6,796 bases of DNA from Deltaproteobacteria bacterium (GTDB lineage Bacteria > Desulfobacterota > GWC2-55-46 > S146-70 > JAUXIU01), in NCBI GenBank assembly GCA_030620895.1, contig JAUXIU010000059.1, positions 1 through 6,796 on the forward strand, given 5' to 3'. Numbering within the stretch: the stretch's first letter is position 1; every line of letters starts with the position of its first letter. Made by a program: the position numbers and the translations under genes. This document shows positions 1-5,596 of this stretch, in pieces. The notes below the pieces were generated by a model, which did not search any database, was not told where the DNA came from, and saw nothing but the letters and a program-made list of their open reading frames with translations.

Positions 1-156
1 AAGAAGACCAGCAAGGACATTTTCAATGAGATGCTGCCATATATCTCTGGTAGGATACAGAAATGACAAGAGTACCACTGAAAGAGGTACAATAACAAAG
101 AATGCTATTGAGATAGTAGATATACGCCAGCCGTCAAAGATTTTCTTGTGATGCAT
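1..156 (-). CDS. fbpB: Ferric-iron ABC transporter permease, N-terminal part (cut by window edge)
   Basis: The first 52 codons of a membrane protein read from ATG at 156 towards base 1 and run off the window. The product starts with a short basic segment (MHHKKIFDGWR), then one hydrophobic stretch at about residues 13-34 that reads as the first transmembrane helix, then a periplasmic-looking segment with a D-x-W-x-H-L pattern typical after helix 1 of FbpB/ThiP-type permeases. It would form the channel through which iron delivered by the binding protein crosses the inner membrane, powered by an ATPase probably encoded further left. The frame is closed by TAA at 195-193, and this ATG is the first in frame. 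No clear Shine-Dalgarno sequence precedes it. It lies downstream of the iron-binding-protein gene on the same strand, separated by 332 bases. Family call rests on the short N-terminus plus context; a thiamine or other binding-protein-dependent permease is the alternative. Confidence 0.72.
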   Translation of the reverse strand, partial: MHHKKIFDGWRISTISIAFFVIVPLSVVLLSFLYPTRDIWQHLIENVLAGLL

Positions 157-220
157 AAATAATAAATCGGGATACAGGTTTTTAGTAACATTTTAGCCGA
201 TAGGACACAGAGATTTAAGT

Positions 221-259
221 GTCTAAAATGCCTAAAGTTTAAAGTGCATAAAGTGAAGT
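221..259 (+). repeat. Degenerate 9-bp tandem repeat (GCCTAAAGT type), left array
   Basis: Consecutive units read GTCTAAAAT, GCCTAAAGT, a shortened TTAAAGT, GCATAAAGT and a partial GAAGT. They run directly into the left arm of the first GC-rich hairpin. The same word occurs in opposite orientation at 392-419. Confidence 0.55.
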
Positions 260-285
260 TATCCCGCCCACAGGGCGGGGTAACT
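257..285. repeat. GC-rich hairpin 1 (13-bp stem, 3-base loop)
   Basis: Arms 257-269 and 273-285 pair along 13 positions (one T-G pair) around an ACA loop. The core CCCGCC-N-ACA-N-GGCGGGGTAA is shared with hairpin 2. No T-run follows on either strand. It lies inside the presumed fbp transcript. It could be a REP-like element or an RNA processing or stability structure. Confidence 0.75.
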
Positions 286-313
286 GGACAGCAAGGAAGT
301 TTTCATTACCTTA

Positions 314-354
314 GCACGCCTTGACCCCGCCTACAAGGCGGGGTAAAGGCGTGC
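314..354. repeat. GC-rich hairpin 2 (19-base arms, one mismatch, 3-base loop)
   Basis: Arms 314-332 and 336-354 pair with a single G/A mismatch (323 with 345) around an ACA loop. The inner half repeats the hairpin 1 core. The loop-closing pair is T-A here and C-G in hairpin 1, so pairing is kept while the bases differ. The outer half (GCACGCCTT/AAGGCGTGC) is unique to this copy. Transcribed from the fbpA promoter, this hairpin comes before hairpin 1. Confidence 0.8.
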
Positions 355-391
355 ATCCTGTTAAAAGAATGTCTAATGGATAAGTGCCCTA

Positions 392-419
392 ATTTTAGGC
401 GCCTTAGCTCACTTTAGGC
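392..419 (-). repeat. Degenerate 9-bp repeat (GCCTAAAGT type), right array in inverse orientation
   Basis: Read on the minus strand the units are GCCTAAAGT, GAGCTAAGG, one extra C, then GCCTAAAAT. Outer flanks AAGTGCC (382-388) and GGCACTT (417-423) also pair, so 382-423 can fold as an imperfect hairpin. Together with 221-259 it brackets the two GC-rich hairpins. Confidence 0.5.
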
Positions 420-488
420 ACTTCTATTACTTTACAGTTGTGTCTTGATGGCTAAATAATTACGAAACTTTTTATACTATCAAGATAA

Positions 489-1496
489 CTACTTATAACC
501 AACTCTGTCCATTAATTTAACTGCAGTTACCTGCAGTTCCCCTGCCTTGGCAACATTAATCATGTTTTGCTTAAAACTACCCCAACCAGTAACCGTAGGG
601 TGGGGTTTTACCTTTGGATTGGCAGGGTATTCCATATTTGTGTCTGCAAAGAGATTTTGTGCCTTTTCAGTAGAAAACCACTCAAGCAGTTTTATTGCCT
701 CTTTCTTATGCTTGGCATACTTAGTAAGCCCGGCCCCAGAGACATTGACATGTACTCCACTCCCATCCTGGTTGGGCCAGAAGAGGGCCAACGGCAGACT
801 CGGATCTTTCTTTACAAGACGGCCATAATAATACGTGTTCACAATACCAACATCGCATTGTCCTGCTACAATCGTTTTCATCACCTTGGTGTCATTAGAA
901 AATGGCGCCGCAGCCAGATTCTTAACCCATGAACTAATTACCAGTTCTGTCTTCTCTTCTCCAAGTTCAGCTATAAACATCGCCACCATTGATTGATTAT
1001 AGACCTTTCCAGACGTACGAAGGCATAACCTGCCCTTCCATTTTGGATTGCCTAAATCCTCGTATGTGGTTAAATCTAAGGGCATTACTTTGTCCGTGTT
1101 ATAAACAATAGTACGAGCACGCACTGAAAGTCCAAACCAGAGGTTTTGTGGGTCCCGAAGGTGGGGTGGAATATTTTCTTGCAATACCTTTGATTCTACT
1201 GGCTGGAGCAGACCATTTTTTGCTGCAAACCAGAGATTTCCTGCATCTACGGTAATAAAGAGATCTGCTGCAGTATTTTTGCCCTCTGCCTTGAGCTTTT
1301 GCACAAGAACCCCAGCTTTGTCAGTAATAAATGTAACTTTAACTCCTGTTTCCTTTGTGTATGCATCAAAAAGTGGCTTAATTAGATGTTCCTTTCTTGC
1401 TGAATAGACAACCACCTCTTCAGCAAAGGCTAACGATACGATGGATAAACTCAAAAATGCTGTAATGAGACCTAAAGCGAATCGAATCCTGGACAT
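489..1496 (-). CDS. fbpA: Periplasmic ferric-iron-binding protein of an ABC importer (FbpA/FutA-like)
   Basis: The 335-residue product is the extracytoplasmic solute-binding component of a Fe(III) ABC importer: it captures ferric iron in the periplasm and hands it to the permease. Residues 1-25 form a signal peptide (basic SRIR, hydrophobic core, cleavage after AFA before EEVVVYSAR). Family landmarks follow in order: VVVYSARKE (28-36), LKAEGKNTAADLF (68-80), IPPHLRDP (109-116), WFGLSVRAR (120-128), TYEDLGNPKWKGR (144-156), the YYYG segment (222-225) carrying the tyrosines that bind iron in this family, HVNVSGAG (249-256) and MEYPANP (288-294). Length is normal. Start ATG at 1496 is set by AAGGAG (1505-1510, minus strand) eight bases upstream. 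The promoter and Fur-like operator at 1532-1582 imply repression when iron is plentiful. The permease gene follows downstream. Specificity for Fe(III) rather than another metal is inferred from sequence resemblance and the Fur site. Confidence 0.93.
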   Translation of the reverse strand: MSRIRFALGLITAFLSLSIVSLAFAEEVVVYSARKEHLIKPLFDAYTKETGVKVTFITDKAGVLVQKLKAEGKNTAADLFITVDAGNLWFAAKNGLLQPVESKVLQENIPPHLRDPQNLWFGLSVRARTIVYNTDKVMPLDLTTYEDLGNPKWKGRLCLRTSGKVYNQSMVAMFIAELGEEKTELVISSWVKNLAAAPFSNDTKVMKTIVAGQCDVGIVNTYYYGRLVKKDPSLPLALFWPNQDGSGVHVNVSGAGLTKYAKHKKEAIKLLEWFSTEKAQNLFADTNMEYPANPKVKPHPTVTGWGSFKQNMINVAKAGELQVTAVKLMDRVGYK

Positions 1497-1531
1497 AGTA
1501 AAATCTCCTTTATAAATGGCTATGCTTATAT

Positions 1532-1550
1532 GATATTGATATTCGTTATC
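1532..1550. promoter_or_regulatory. Fur-box-like operator for the iron transport operon
   Basis: The plus strand reads GATATTGATATTCGTTATC, which agrees with the classical 19-base Fur box GATAATGATAATCATTATC at 16 of 19 positions. It begins two bases downstream of the -10 element of the fbpA promoter and so should cover the transcription start. That is a repressing position. Fur binding itself is inferred. Confidence 0.75.
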
Positions 1551-1552
1551 AT

Positions 1553-1582
1553 ATTATAAGGAAATAAAAACGATTTTGTCAA
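1553..1582 (-). promoter_or_regulatory. Sigma-70-type promoter of fbpA
   Basis: On the minus strand TTGACA (1582-1577) is followed after 18 bases by TATAAT (1558-1553), both perfect consensus hexamers. The expected start near 1546 gives a leader of about 50 bases containing the AAGGAG ribosome site at 1510-1505. Such a strong promoter fits a gene that is held off by a repressor. Confidence 0.85.
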
Positions 1583-1590
1583 GAACTATT

Positions 1591-1858
1591 TTCTCCCTCC
1601 CTCGGCAATCGCAGTCGTCCGACTTCAACCACTTCGTGTTTTCCGCAGCGTCCTTTGTGCGCTTGCCTTCACCCATCCAAATACAAAACCCATCTTTTAA
1701 AAATTTTGTCGCTGCCACAAAGAAAAAAGATATAAAATAAGCACTTAGTATTCTCCTATAATACCAAAGATGCTCATAATTTAGGCAGACATGAATTATA
1801 ATAGTGCTTTATTGGCCTCCAAATGCCCAAAATACGGCCTTTTATCCCCCAATATAAA
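1591..1858. other. Divergent intergenic region between fbpA and nirB promoters
   Basis: No convincing gene is present. Bases 1598-1680 are clearly richer in G+C than the A+T-rich rest and carry a 40-codon minus-strand frame (1676-1554) without a ribosome site that runs into the fbpA promoter. This may be a decayed gene or an inserted repeat. The remainder (1681-1858) is A+T-rich and may hold upstream activator sites for the sigma-54 promoter; the only symmetry I see is a short GTATT-N7-AATAC at about 1748-1764. Confidence 0.4.
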
Positions 1859-1875
1859 TTGGCACAGATATTGCT
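1859..1875 (+). promoter_or_regulatory. Sigma-54 (-24/-12) promoter of nirB
   Basis: TTGGCACAGATATTGCT fits the consensus YTGGCACG-N4-TTGCW with one deviation (A for G after GGCAC). The invariant GG (1861-1862) and GC (1873-1874) are separated by exactly 10 bases. Predicted transcription start is near 1886, giving a leader of about 40 bases before ATG 1928. It implies control by an enhancer-binding activator such as a nitrogen or nitrite/nitrate regulator, whose identity the sequence does not show. Confidence 0.8.
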
Positions 1876-1927
1876 ATATTTATATATGGATAGTATCTGT
1901 GTCAAATTTATGGAGGTCTAAAGAACT

Positions 1928-4366
1928 ATGAATCTTTCAGGTAAAAGAGAACGGCTTGTTGTTATAGGGAACGGTATGGCAGGTGTTGCCTGTGTCGAAG
2001 AGATATTGAAGCTGGACCCGAAAAGATACGATATTGCCGTTTTTGGGAAGGAAAAACACCCTAACTATAATAGGGTCCTGCTCTCTTATATCCTCACAGG
2101 GGAGATGACCCTCGAGGATATAACTCTGAATGATTTTAACTGGTATAAAGAGAAGGGTATAAGCCTCTATACAGGCTGCAGGGTAACTGAGATCAGGAGG
2201 GGAAAACGTGTTGTGGTCTCTCAAGATGGGAGAGAGACCCCTTATGATAAACTCATCCTGGCAACTGGTTCAAGGCCTTTTATACCACCTGTAACAGGGA
2301 TAGAGAAGGAAGGGGTTGTCTCATTCAGAGATATAGATGACTGTAAGAGGATAAAGGATGCTTCTGATGGGTCCAAAAGGGCTGTTGTTATGGGGGGAGG
2401 TCTTCTGGGTCTAGAGGCAGCCCGGGGGTTGTTGAGTCTTGATATGGAGGTGACGGTCGTGCACCTTATGGATAGGCTCATGGAGAGGCAGCTCGACTCA
2501 AATGCCTCTAACTTGCTGAGGGAAGACCTGGAGGGTTATGGCATAAATGTGTTATTTGAGAAGGAAACTGTTGAGATACTTGGAAATGGGAAGGTAGAGG
2601 GTATAAGGTTCAAGGATGGTGGTTCATTGGATGCCGATATTGTGGTAATGGCAGTTGGTATAATGCCGAATATGGAGTTGCCCAGGTCTTCAGGGGTCTA
2701 TTGTGAAAAAGGTGTGCTTGTAAGTGACACCATGCAAACCTATGACCCCTCGATATATGCCGTTGGCGAGTGTGTCCAGCACAGGGGCAAGACATTTGGG
2801 CTTGTTGCTCCACTTTTCGAACAGGCAAAGGTACTTGCAAACCACCTGGCGGGTGATGGACGGCTTGTATTTGTGAATAAACCTGTTTCAACAAAGTTAA
2901 AGATACCAGGCATAGACCTCTACTCTGCGGGTACAATATCGGAGAACAATGGGACAGAGACCAGAGAATATATAGATAGGGGAGGGAGGGTATATAAGAA
3001 GCTGTTCCTTAGGGAGGACAAGATAGATGGCATACTTCTGTACGGTGACACTGTAGATGGCCCTCGTTTGTTTCAGCATCTTATAGAAGGCCAGGATATA
3101 TCACAGAAGAGGCAGTATATACTATTCGGAGAGGGCATGGTTGGAAAGTCAACCACTTCAATAGACGCATTGCCGGACAATGCCATCATCTGCGGCTGTA
3201 ATGGTGTAACAAAGGGCATGATAGTAGAGGCGATTGAAAAGAAGGGTCTGTTTACAAGAGAGGATGTGAAGAAGGAGACGAAGGCATCGAGTTCTTGCGG
3301 AGGTTGCGGCATTCTGGTCGACCAGATACTCGAATCCATCCTTGGTTCAAGCTTCCAGAGTCGGTTGGAACCTGCCAGTATATGTGAATGCACCAAATAT
3401 ACGAGGGACGATGTAATCAAGAATATTAGAGAGAAGCGCCTTAAGTCTGTAAGAGAGATCATGGAGACCCTGGGTTGGGAGACGGTGGGGTGTGAAGAGT
3501 GCAGACCTGCCATGAACTACTACCTGTCTATGATATGGCCAAAGGACTATGAGGACGACCCCACATCCAGGCTTGTAAACGAGAGGCTGCACGCAAATAT
3601 ACAGAAGGACGGCACATTCTCCGTCGTGCCAAGGATGTACGGTGGTGTCAGTAGCCCTGAAGAGTTGAGGAGGATCGCCGATGTGGCTGCCAAGTATAAT
3701 GCTCCACTGGTCAAGTTAACAGGGGGACAGCGAATAGATATTCTCGGCATAAATAAGGAAGACCTCCCCGATGTCTGGAGGGACCTGGATATGCATTCAG
3801 GGTATGCCTATGGAAAAGCGGTGAGGACAGTAAAGACCTGTGTGGGTTCTCAGTTCTGCAGGTACGGGACTCAGGACTCACTCGATCTCGGTATATCCAT
3901 GGAGAAGCGATTTGAGGGACTATGGACCCCTGCCAAGATAAAGATCGGGGTAAATGGATGTCCAAGGAGCTGTGCAGAGTCTGCAATAAAAGATGTAGGT
4001 ATAATAGGTATAGTGTGTGGTTGGGAGATATACGTAGGCGGATGCGGTGGTACCAATATAAGGGTAGCAGACCTTCTCACGACTGTAGAGTCTACAGAGG
4101 ATCTTATGGAGATAATCTCTGCCTTCCTCCAGTACTACAGAGAGGAGGCCCACTATGGGGAGAGGACATCCAAGTGGATCCAGCGCATAGGTCTTGATGC
4201 TGTTAAGCGACCTGTGGTTGAGGACACCGATGAGAGAAAGGCGCTCTGCAACAGGCTTGATGATGCCCTGAGTGTGGTTACCGATCCATGGAAGGAGAGG
4301 ACAGCCACAGCTGTTAGAGATAATAGCCCGGTTATTTCAGTGTCTAAAGATATAAATATGCATTAG
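1928..4366 (+). CDS. nirB: NADH-dependent siroheme nitrite reductase, large subunit
   Basis: The 812-residue cytoplasmic enzyme reduces nitrite to ammonium with electrons from NAD(P)H. An N-terminal pyridine-nucleotide/FAD oxidoreductase module (about 8-385) has the FAD motif GNGMAG (14-19), a second nucleotide-binding motif GGGLLGLEAA (156-165) and YAVGEC (277-282). A BFD-like [2Fe-2S] module follows with C422, C424, C457 and C460, then a second one with C486, C488, C522 and C525. The ferredoxin-like half domain (about 552-622) precedes the siroheme/[4Fe-4S] domain, with C-x5-C at 638/644 (KTCVGSQFCRYG) and C-x3-C at 678/682 (NGCPRSC). Length is slightly below the roughly 850 of enterobacterial NirB. 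GGAGGT at 1912-1917 lies 10 bases before the ATG. The sigma-54 promoter upstream suggests nitrogen-related control. No small subunit gene (nirD) follows, which is unusual. Assimilatory versus detoxifying or dissimilatory use cannot be decided here. Confidence 0.93.
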   Translation: MNLSGKRERLVVIGNGMAGVACVEEILKLDPKRYDIAVFGKEKHPNYNRVLLSYILTGEMTLEDITLNDFNWYKEKGISLYTGCRVTEIRRGKRVVVSQDGRETPYDKLILATGSRPFIPPVTGIEKEGVVSFRDIDDCKRIKDASDGSKRAVVMGGGLLGLEAARGLLSLDMEVTVVHLMDRLMERQLDSNASNLLREDLEGYGINVLFEKETVEILGNGKVEGIRFKDGGSLDADIVVMAVGIMPNMELPRSSGVYCEKGVLVSDTMQTYDPSIYAVGECVQHRGKTFGLVAPLFEQAKVLANHLAGDGRLVFVNKPVSTKLKIPGIDLYSAGTISENNGTETREYIDRGGRVYKKLFLREDKIDGILLYGDTVDGPRLFQHLIEGQDISQKRQYILFGEGMVGKSTTSIDALPDNAIICGCNGVTKGMIVEAIEKKGLFTREDVKKETKASSSCGGCGILVDQILESILGSSFQSRLEPASICECTKYTRDDVIKNIREKRLKSVREIMETLGWETVGCEECRPAMNYYLSMIWPKDYEDDPTSRLVNERLHANIQKDGTFSVVPRMYGGVSSPEELRRIADVAAKYNAPLVKLTGGQRIDILGINKEDLPDVWRDLDMHSGYAYGKAVRTVKTCVGSQFCRYGTQDSLDLGISMEKRFEGLWTPAKIKIGVNGCPRSCAESAIKDVGIIGIVCGWEIYVGGCGGTNIRVADLLTTVESTEDLMEIISAFLQYYREEAHYGERTSKWIQRIGLDAVKRPVVEDTDERKALCNRLDDALSVVTDPWKERTATAVRDNSPVISVSKDINMH

Positions 4367-4407
4367 GAGGTTTTAGAGCACACCTGCCTCAGAGAAGGAG
4401 AGCGGTC

Positions 4408-4515
4408 ATGCAATCTTCAAAATTACCTTTAATACGCCCTTCCTGGATGCGTATTGAATTGTTTACATTGTTTGCATTGTTTATCAGGTTTACATGGTTT
4501 ATTTGGTTCACATAA
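4408..4515 (+). CDS. Possible small hydrophobic protein (35 residues)
   Basis: An ATG at 4408 is preceded by AAGGAG (4395-4400) at an ideal seven-base spacing and opens 35 codons ending in TAA. The product has an N-terminal part with two basic residues and a proline (KLPLIRPSWMR), then an aromatic, hydrophobic tail (from residue 16) long enough for one membrane helix. The tail is encoded by a 9-bp tandem repeat in frame, giving the tripeptides LFT, LFA, LFI, RFT, WFI and WFT. It lies 41 bases after nirB and could be co-transcribed. I recognise no family. The perfect ribosome site favours a real peptide, whereas the repeat origin and the neighbouring non-coding arrays favour chance. No function is assigned. 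Confidence 0.35.
   Translation: MQSSKLPLIRPSWMRIELFTLFALFIRFTWFIWFT
4461..4514 (+). repeat. 9-bp tandem repeat, six degenerate copies
   Basis: Units read GTTTACATT, GTTTGCATT, GTTTATCAG, GTTTACATG, GTTTATTTG and GTTCACATA with no gaps. The unit length is a multiple of three, so the array can be translated without frame loss. Confidence 0.8.
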
Positions 4516-4518
4516 AAA

Positions 4519-4553
4519 GCAGGAAGCAGGAATTAGGAATTATGAATTATGAT
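4519..4553 (+). repeat. 7-bp tandem repeat, five degenerate copies
   Basis: Units read GCAGGAA, GCAGGAA, TTAGGAA, TTATGAA and TTATGAT. The copies drift step by step from the first to the last unit, as expected for slippage followed by point changes. Confidence 0.75.
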
Positions 4554-4572
4554 AAAAAAATCCACCTTAACC

Positions 4573-4600
4573 CGCAACACGCAACTCGCAACCCGTAACA
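4573..4600 (+). repeat. 7-bp tandem repeat, four copies (CGCAACN)
   Basis: Units read CGCAACA, CGCAACT, CGCAACC and CGTAACA. Only the last base varies apart from one C-to-T change. It stands out as a G+C-richer patch in A+T-rich DNA. Confidence 0.75.
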
Positions 4601-4696
4601 ATATATAAACAAAGCAATCTATGTAATTCTTTTCAATCCCTCATTCTTCAATTTTAGGGGTTTAAAAGGTTCTTGTTGTGTGTTATCTAACTATGG

Positions 4697-5593
4697 ATGA
4701 CAAATGTTTTCCGAAGGCTTAAAGAAGGGCTGGTTAAAACCAGTAGAGACCTTACTTCAAAGATAGATGTTGTCTTTAATCCCGAAACATCGAAGGAAGC
4801 TCAGCTAGATATGCTTGAAGAGGCTATTATCACTTCAGACCTTGGAGTTAAGGCCTCTATTGAGATCGTTGATTCTCTCAGGAATACAGTATGGACACGA
4901 AATCCTGATGAACTGCGGAACAGACTGAAGGAAGCGATATATGACATCCTTAAGGAGTGCAAGAAACCTATTGAGATAAATAGCAAGCCATTTGTAATCA
5001 TGGTACTCGGTGTAAACGGCGTCGGAAAGACTACAACTATAGGAAAAATGGCGTCCAGATATGTAAGTAACGGCAAGAAGGTGATCCTTGCTGCAGGTGA
5101 TACATTCAGGGCTGCTGCAATCGAGCAATTGATGGTATGGGGAGAGAGGACGGGCTGTGAGGTAATAAGACATAGTCAGGGTGGTGATCCGGGTGCAGTG
5201 GCATTCGATGCTGTGAAGGCCGCTACTGCGAGAGGGGCGGATATTGTTATTTTGGATACGGCGGGAAGACTCCATACCAAGGTAAACTTGATGGAGGAAC
5301 TAAAGAAGATCAAGAGGGTTGTAGATAAGGAAATACCCGGGGCGCCACACGAAAACCTCCTTATACTGGATGCATCAACCGGTCAAAATGCAATCAACCA
5401 GGCACATACCTTCAATGAGGCTATAGGAGTTACCGGTATTGCATTGACCAAACTCGATGGGACTGCAAAGGGTGGAATAATAGTGGCTATAGCAAAGGAG
5501 CTCAAAACACCCATAAGGTTTATAGGGGTCGGAGAGAAGGTAGATGACTTAAGGGATTTTTATGCGAGGGACTTTGTCGATGCATTATTGTAA
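4697..5593 (+). CDS. ftsY: Signal recognition particle receptor GTPase FtsY
   Basis: The 298-residue product is the SRP receptor. It docks ribosome-nascent-chain complexes carried by Ffh/SRP at the inner membrane and hands them to the Sec translocon, with GTP hydrolysed by both partners. Only the NG domain is present: a helical N part (about 1-95, starting FRRLKEGLVKT) and a G domain with P-loop GVNGVGKTT (105-113), the SRP-GTPase insert motif DTFRAAA (135-141), DTAGR (187-191), TKLD (251-254), GTAKGG (255-260) and the closing GVGEKVDDLRDF (277-288). The acidic A domain of enterobacterial FtsY is absent, as in many bacteria, so membrane contact probably relies on the N-terminal amphipathic helix. 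An in-frame TAA at 4688-4690 forces the start to ATG 4697, yet no Shine-Dalgarno sequence is visible. The nitroreductase gene follows after 22 bases. Confidence 0.95.
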   Translation: MTNVFRRLKEGLVKTSRDLTSKIDVVFNPETSKEAQLDMLEEAIITSDLGVKASIEIVDSLRNTVWTRNPDELRNRLKEAIYDILKECKKPIEINSKPFVIMVLGVNGVGKTTTIGKMASRYVSNGKKVILAAGDTFRAAAIEQLMVWGERTGCEVIRHSQGGDPGAVAFDAVKAATARGADIVILDTAGRLHTKVNLMEELKKIKRVVDKEIPGAPHENLLILDASTGQNAINQAHTFNEAIGVTGIALTKLDGTAKGGIIVAIAKELKTPIRFIGVGEKVDDLRDFYARDFVDALL

Positions 5594-5596
5594 TGA

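Larger units (their letters stand above)
157..488. other. Intergenic region between fbpA and fbpB rich in inverted and tandem repeats
   Basis: This 332-base gap separates two genes of the same probable operon and has no convincing gene. It holds two GC-rich hairpins (257-285 and 314-354), short GCCTAAAGT-like arrays on both sides in opposite orientation (221-259 and 392-419), and a weaker TCTTGAT/ATCAAGA inverted repeat (443-449 with 479-485) just after the fbpA stop. Neither GC-rich hairpin is followed by a T-run on either strand, so they are not ordinary intrinsic terminators. A gap this long with such structures would be expected to lower permease expression relative to the binding protein, or to stabilise the upstream message. 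That is inference. Confidence 0.7.
4367..4696. other. Intergenic region between nirB and ftsY with three short tandem arrays
   Basis: This 330-base gap begins with AGGAGG (4365-4370) overlapping the nirB stop, which can pair imperfectly with ACCTGCCT (4382-4389). It continues with a possible 35-codon ORF (4408-4515) and three adjacent tandem arrays (4461-4514, 4519-4553 and 4573-4600). The remaining A+T-rich stretch to 4696 shows no clear promoter for ftsY and no intrinsic terminator for nirB. Confidence 0.6.

Noticed and set aside
257..354. The GC-rich hairpins as rho-independent terminators
   Set aside because: Neither strand has a T-run after either stem, and the presumed operon continues through them.
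213..430. CRISPR array reading of the repeats before fbpB
   Set aside because: The units are 9 bp with no spacers, and the two hairpins differ in size and outer sequence. Nothing matches a repeat-spacer layout.
547..932. Plus-strand open frames of 93 and 121 codons opposite fbpA
   Set aside because: They are antisense shadows of a clearly coding minus-strand gene and have no family features or ribosome sites.
1554..1676. 40-codon minus-strand ORF before fbpA as a real gene
   Set aside because: It has no ribosome site, ends inside the fbpA -10 element and resembles no known family. It is kept only as a possible remnant in the findings.
1812..1827. Second sigma-54-like match (TTGGCCTCCAAATGCC)
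   Set aside because: The GG and GC are 9 rather than 10 bases apart, and it lies further from nirB than the well-matched site at 1859-1875.
3922..4197. Plus-strand 91-codon frame inside nirB
   Set aside because: It is out of frame within the conserved siroheme domain of nirB, and its product resembles no protein family.
4365..4389. Stem AGGAGGT / ACCTGCCT after nirB as a terminator
   Set aside because: The stem is short with a bulge and is not followed by a T-run.
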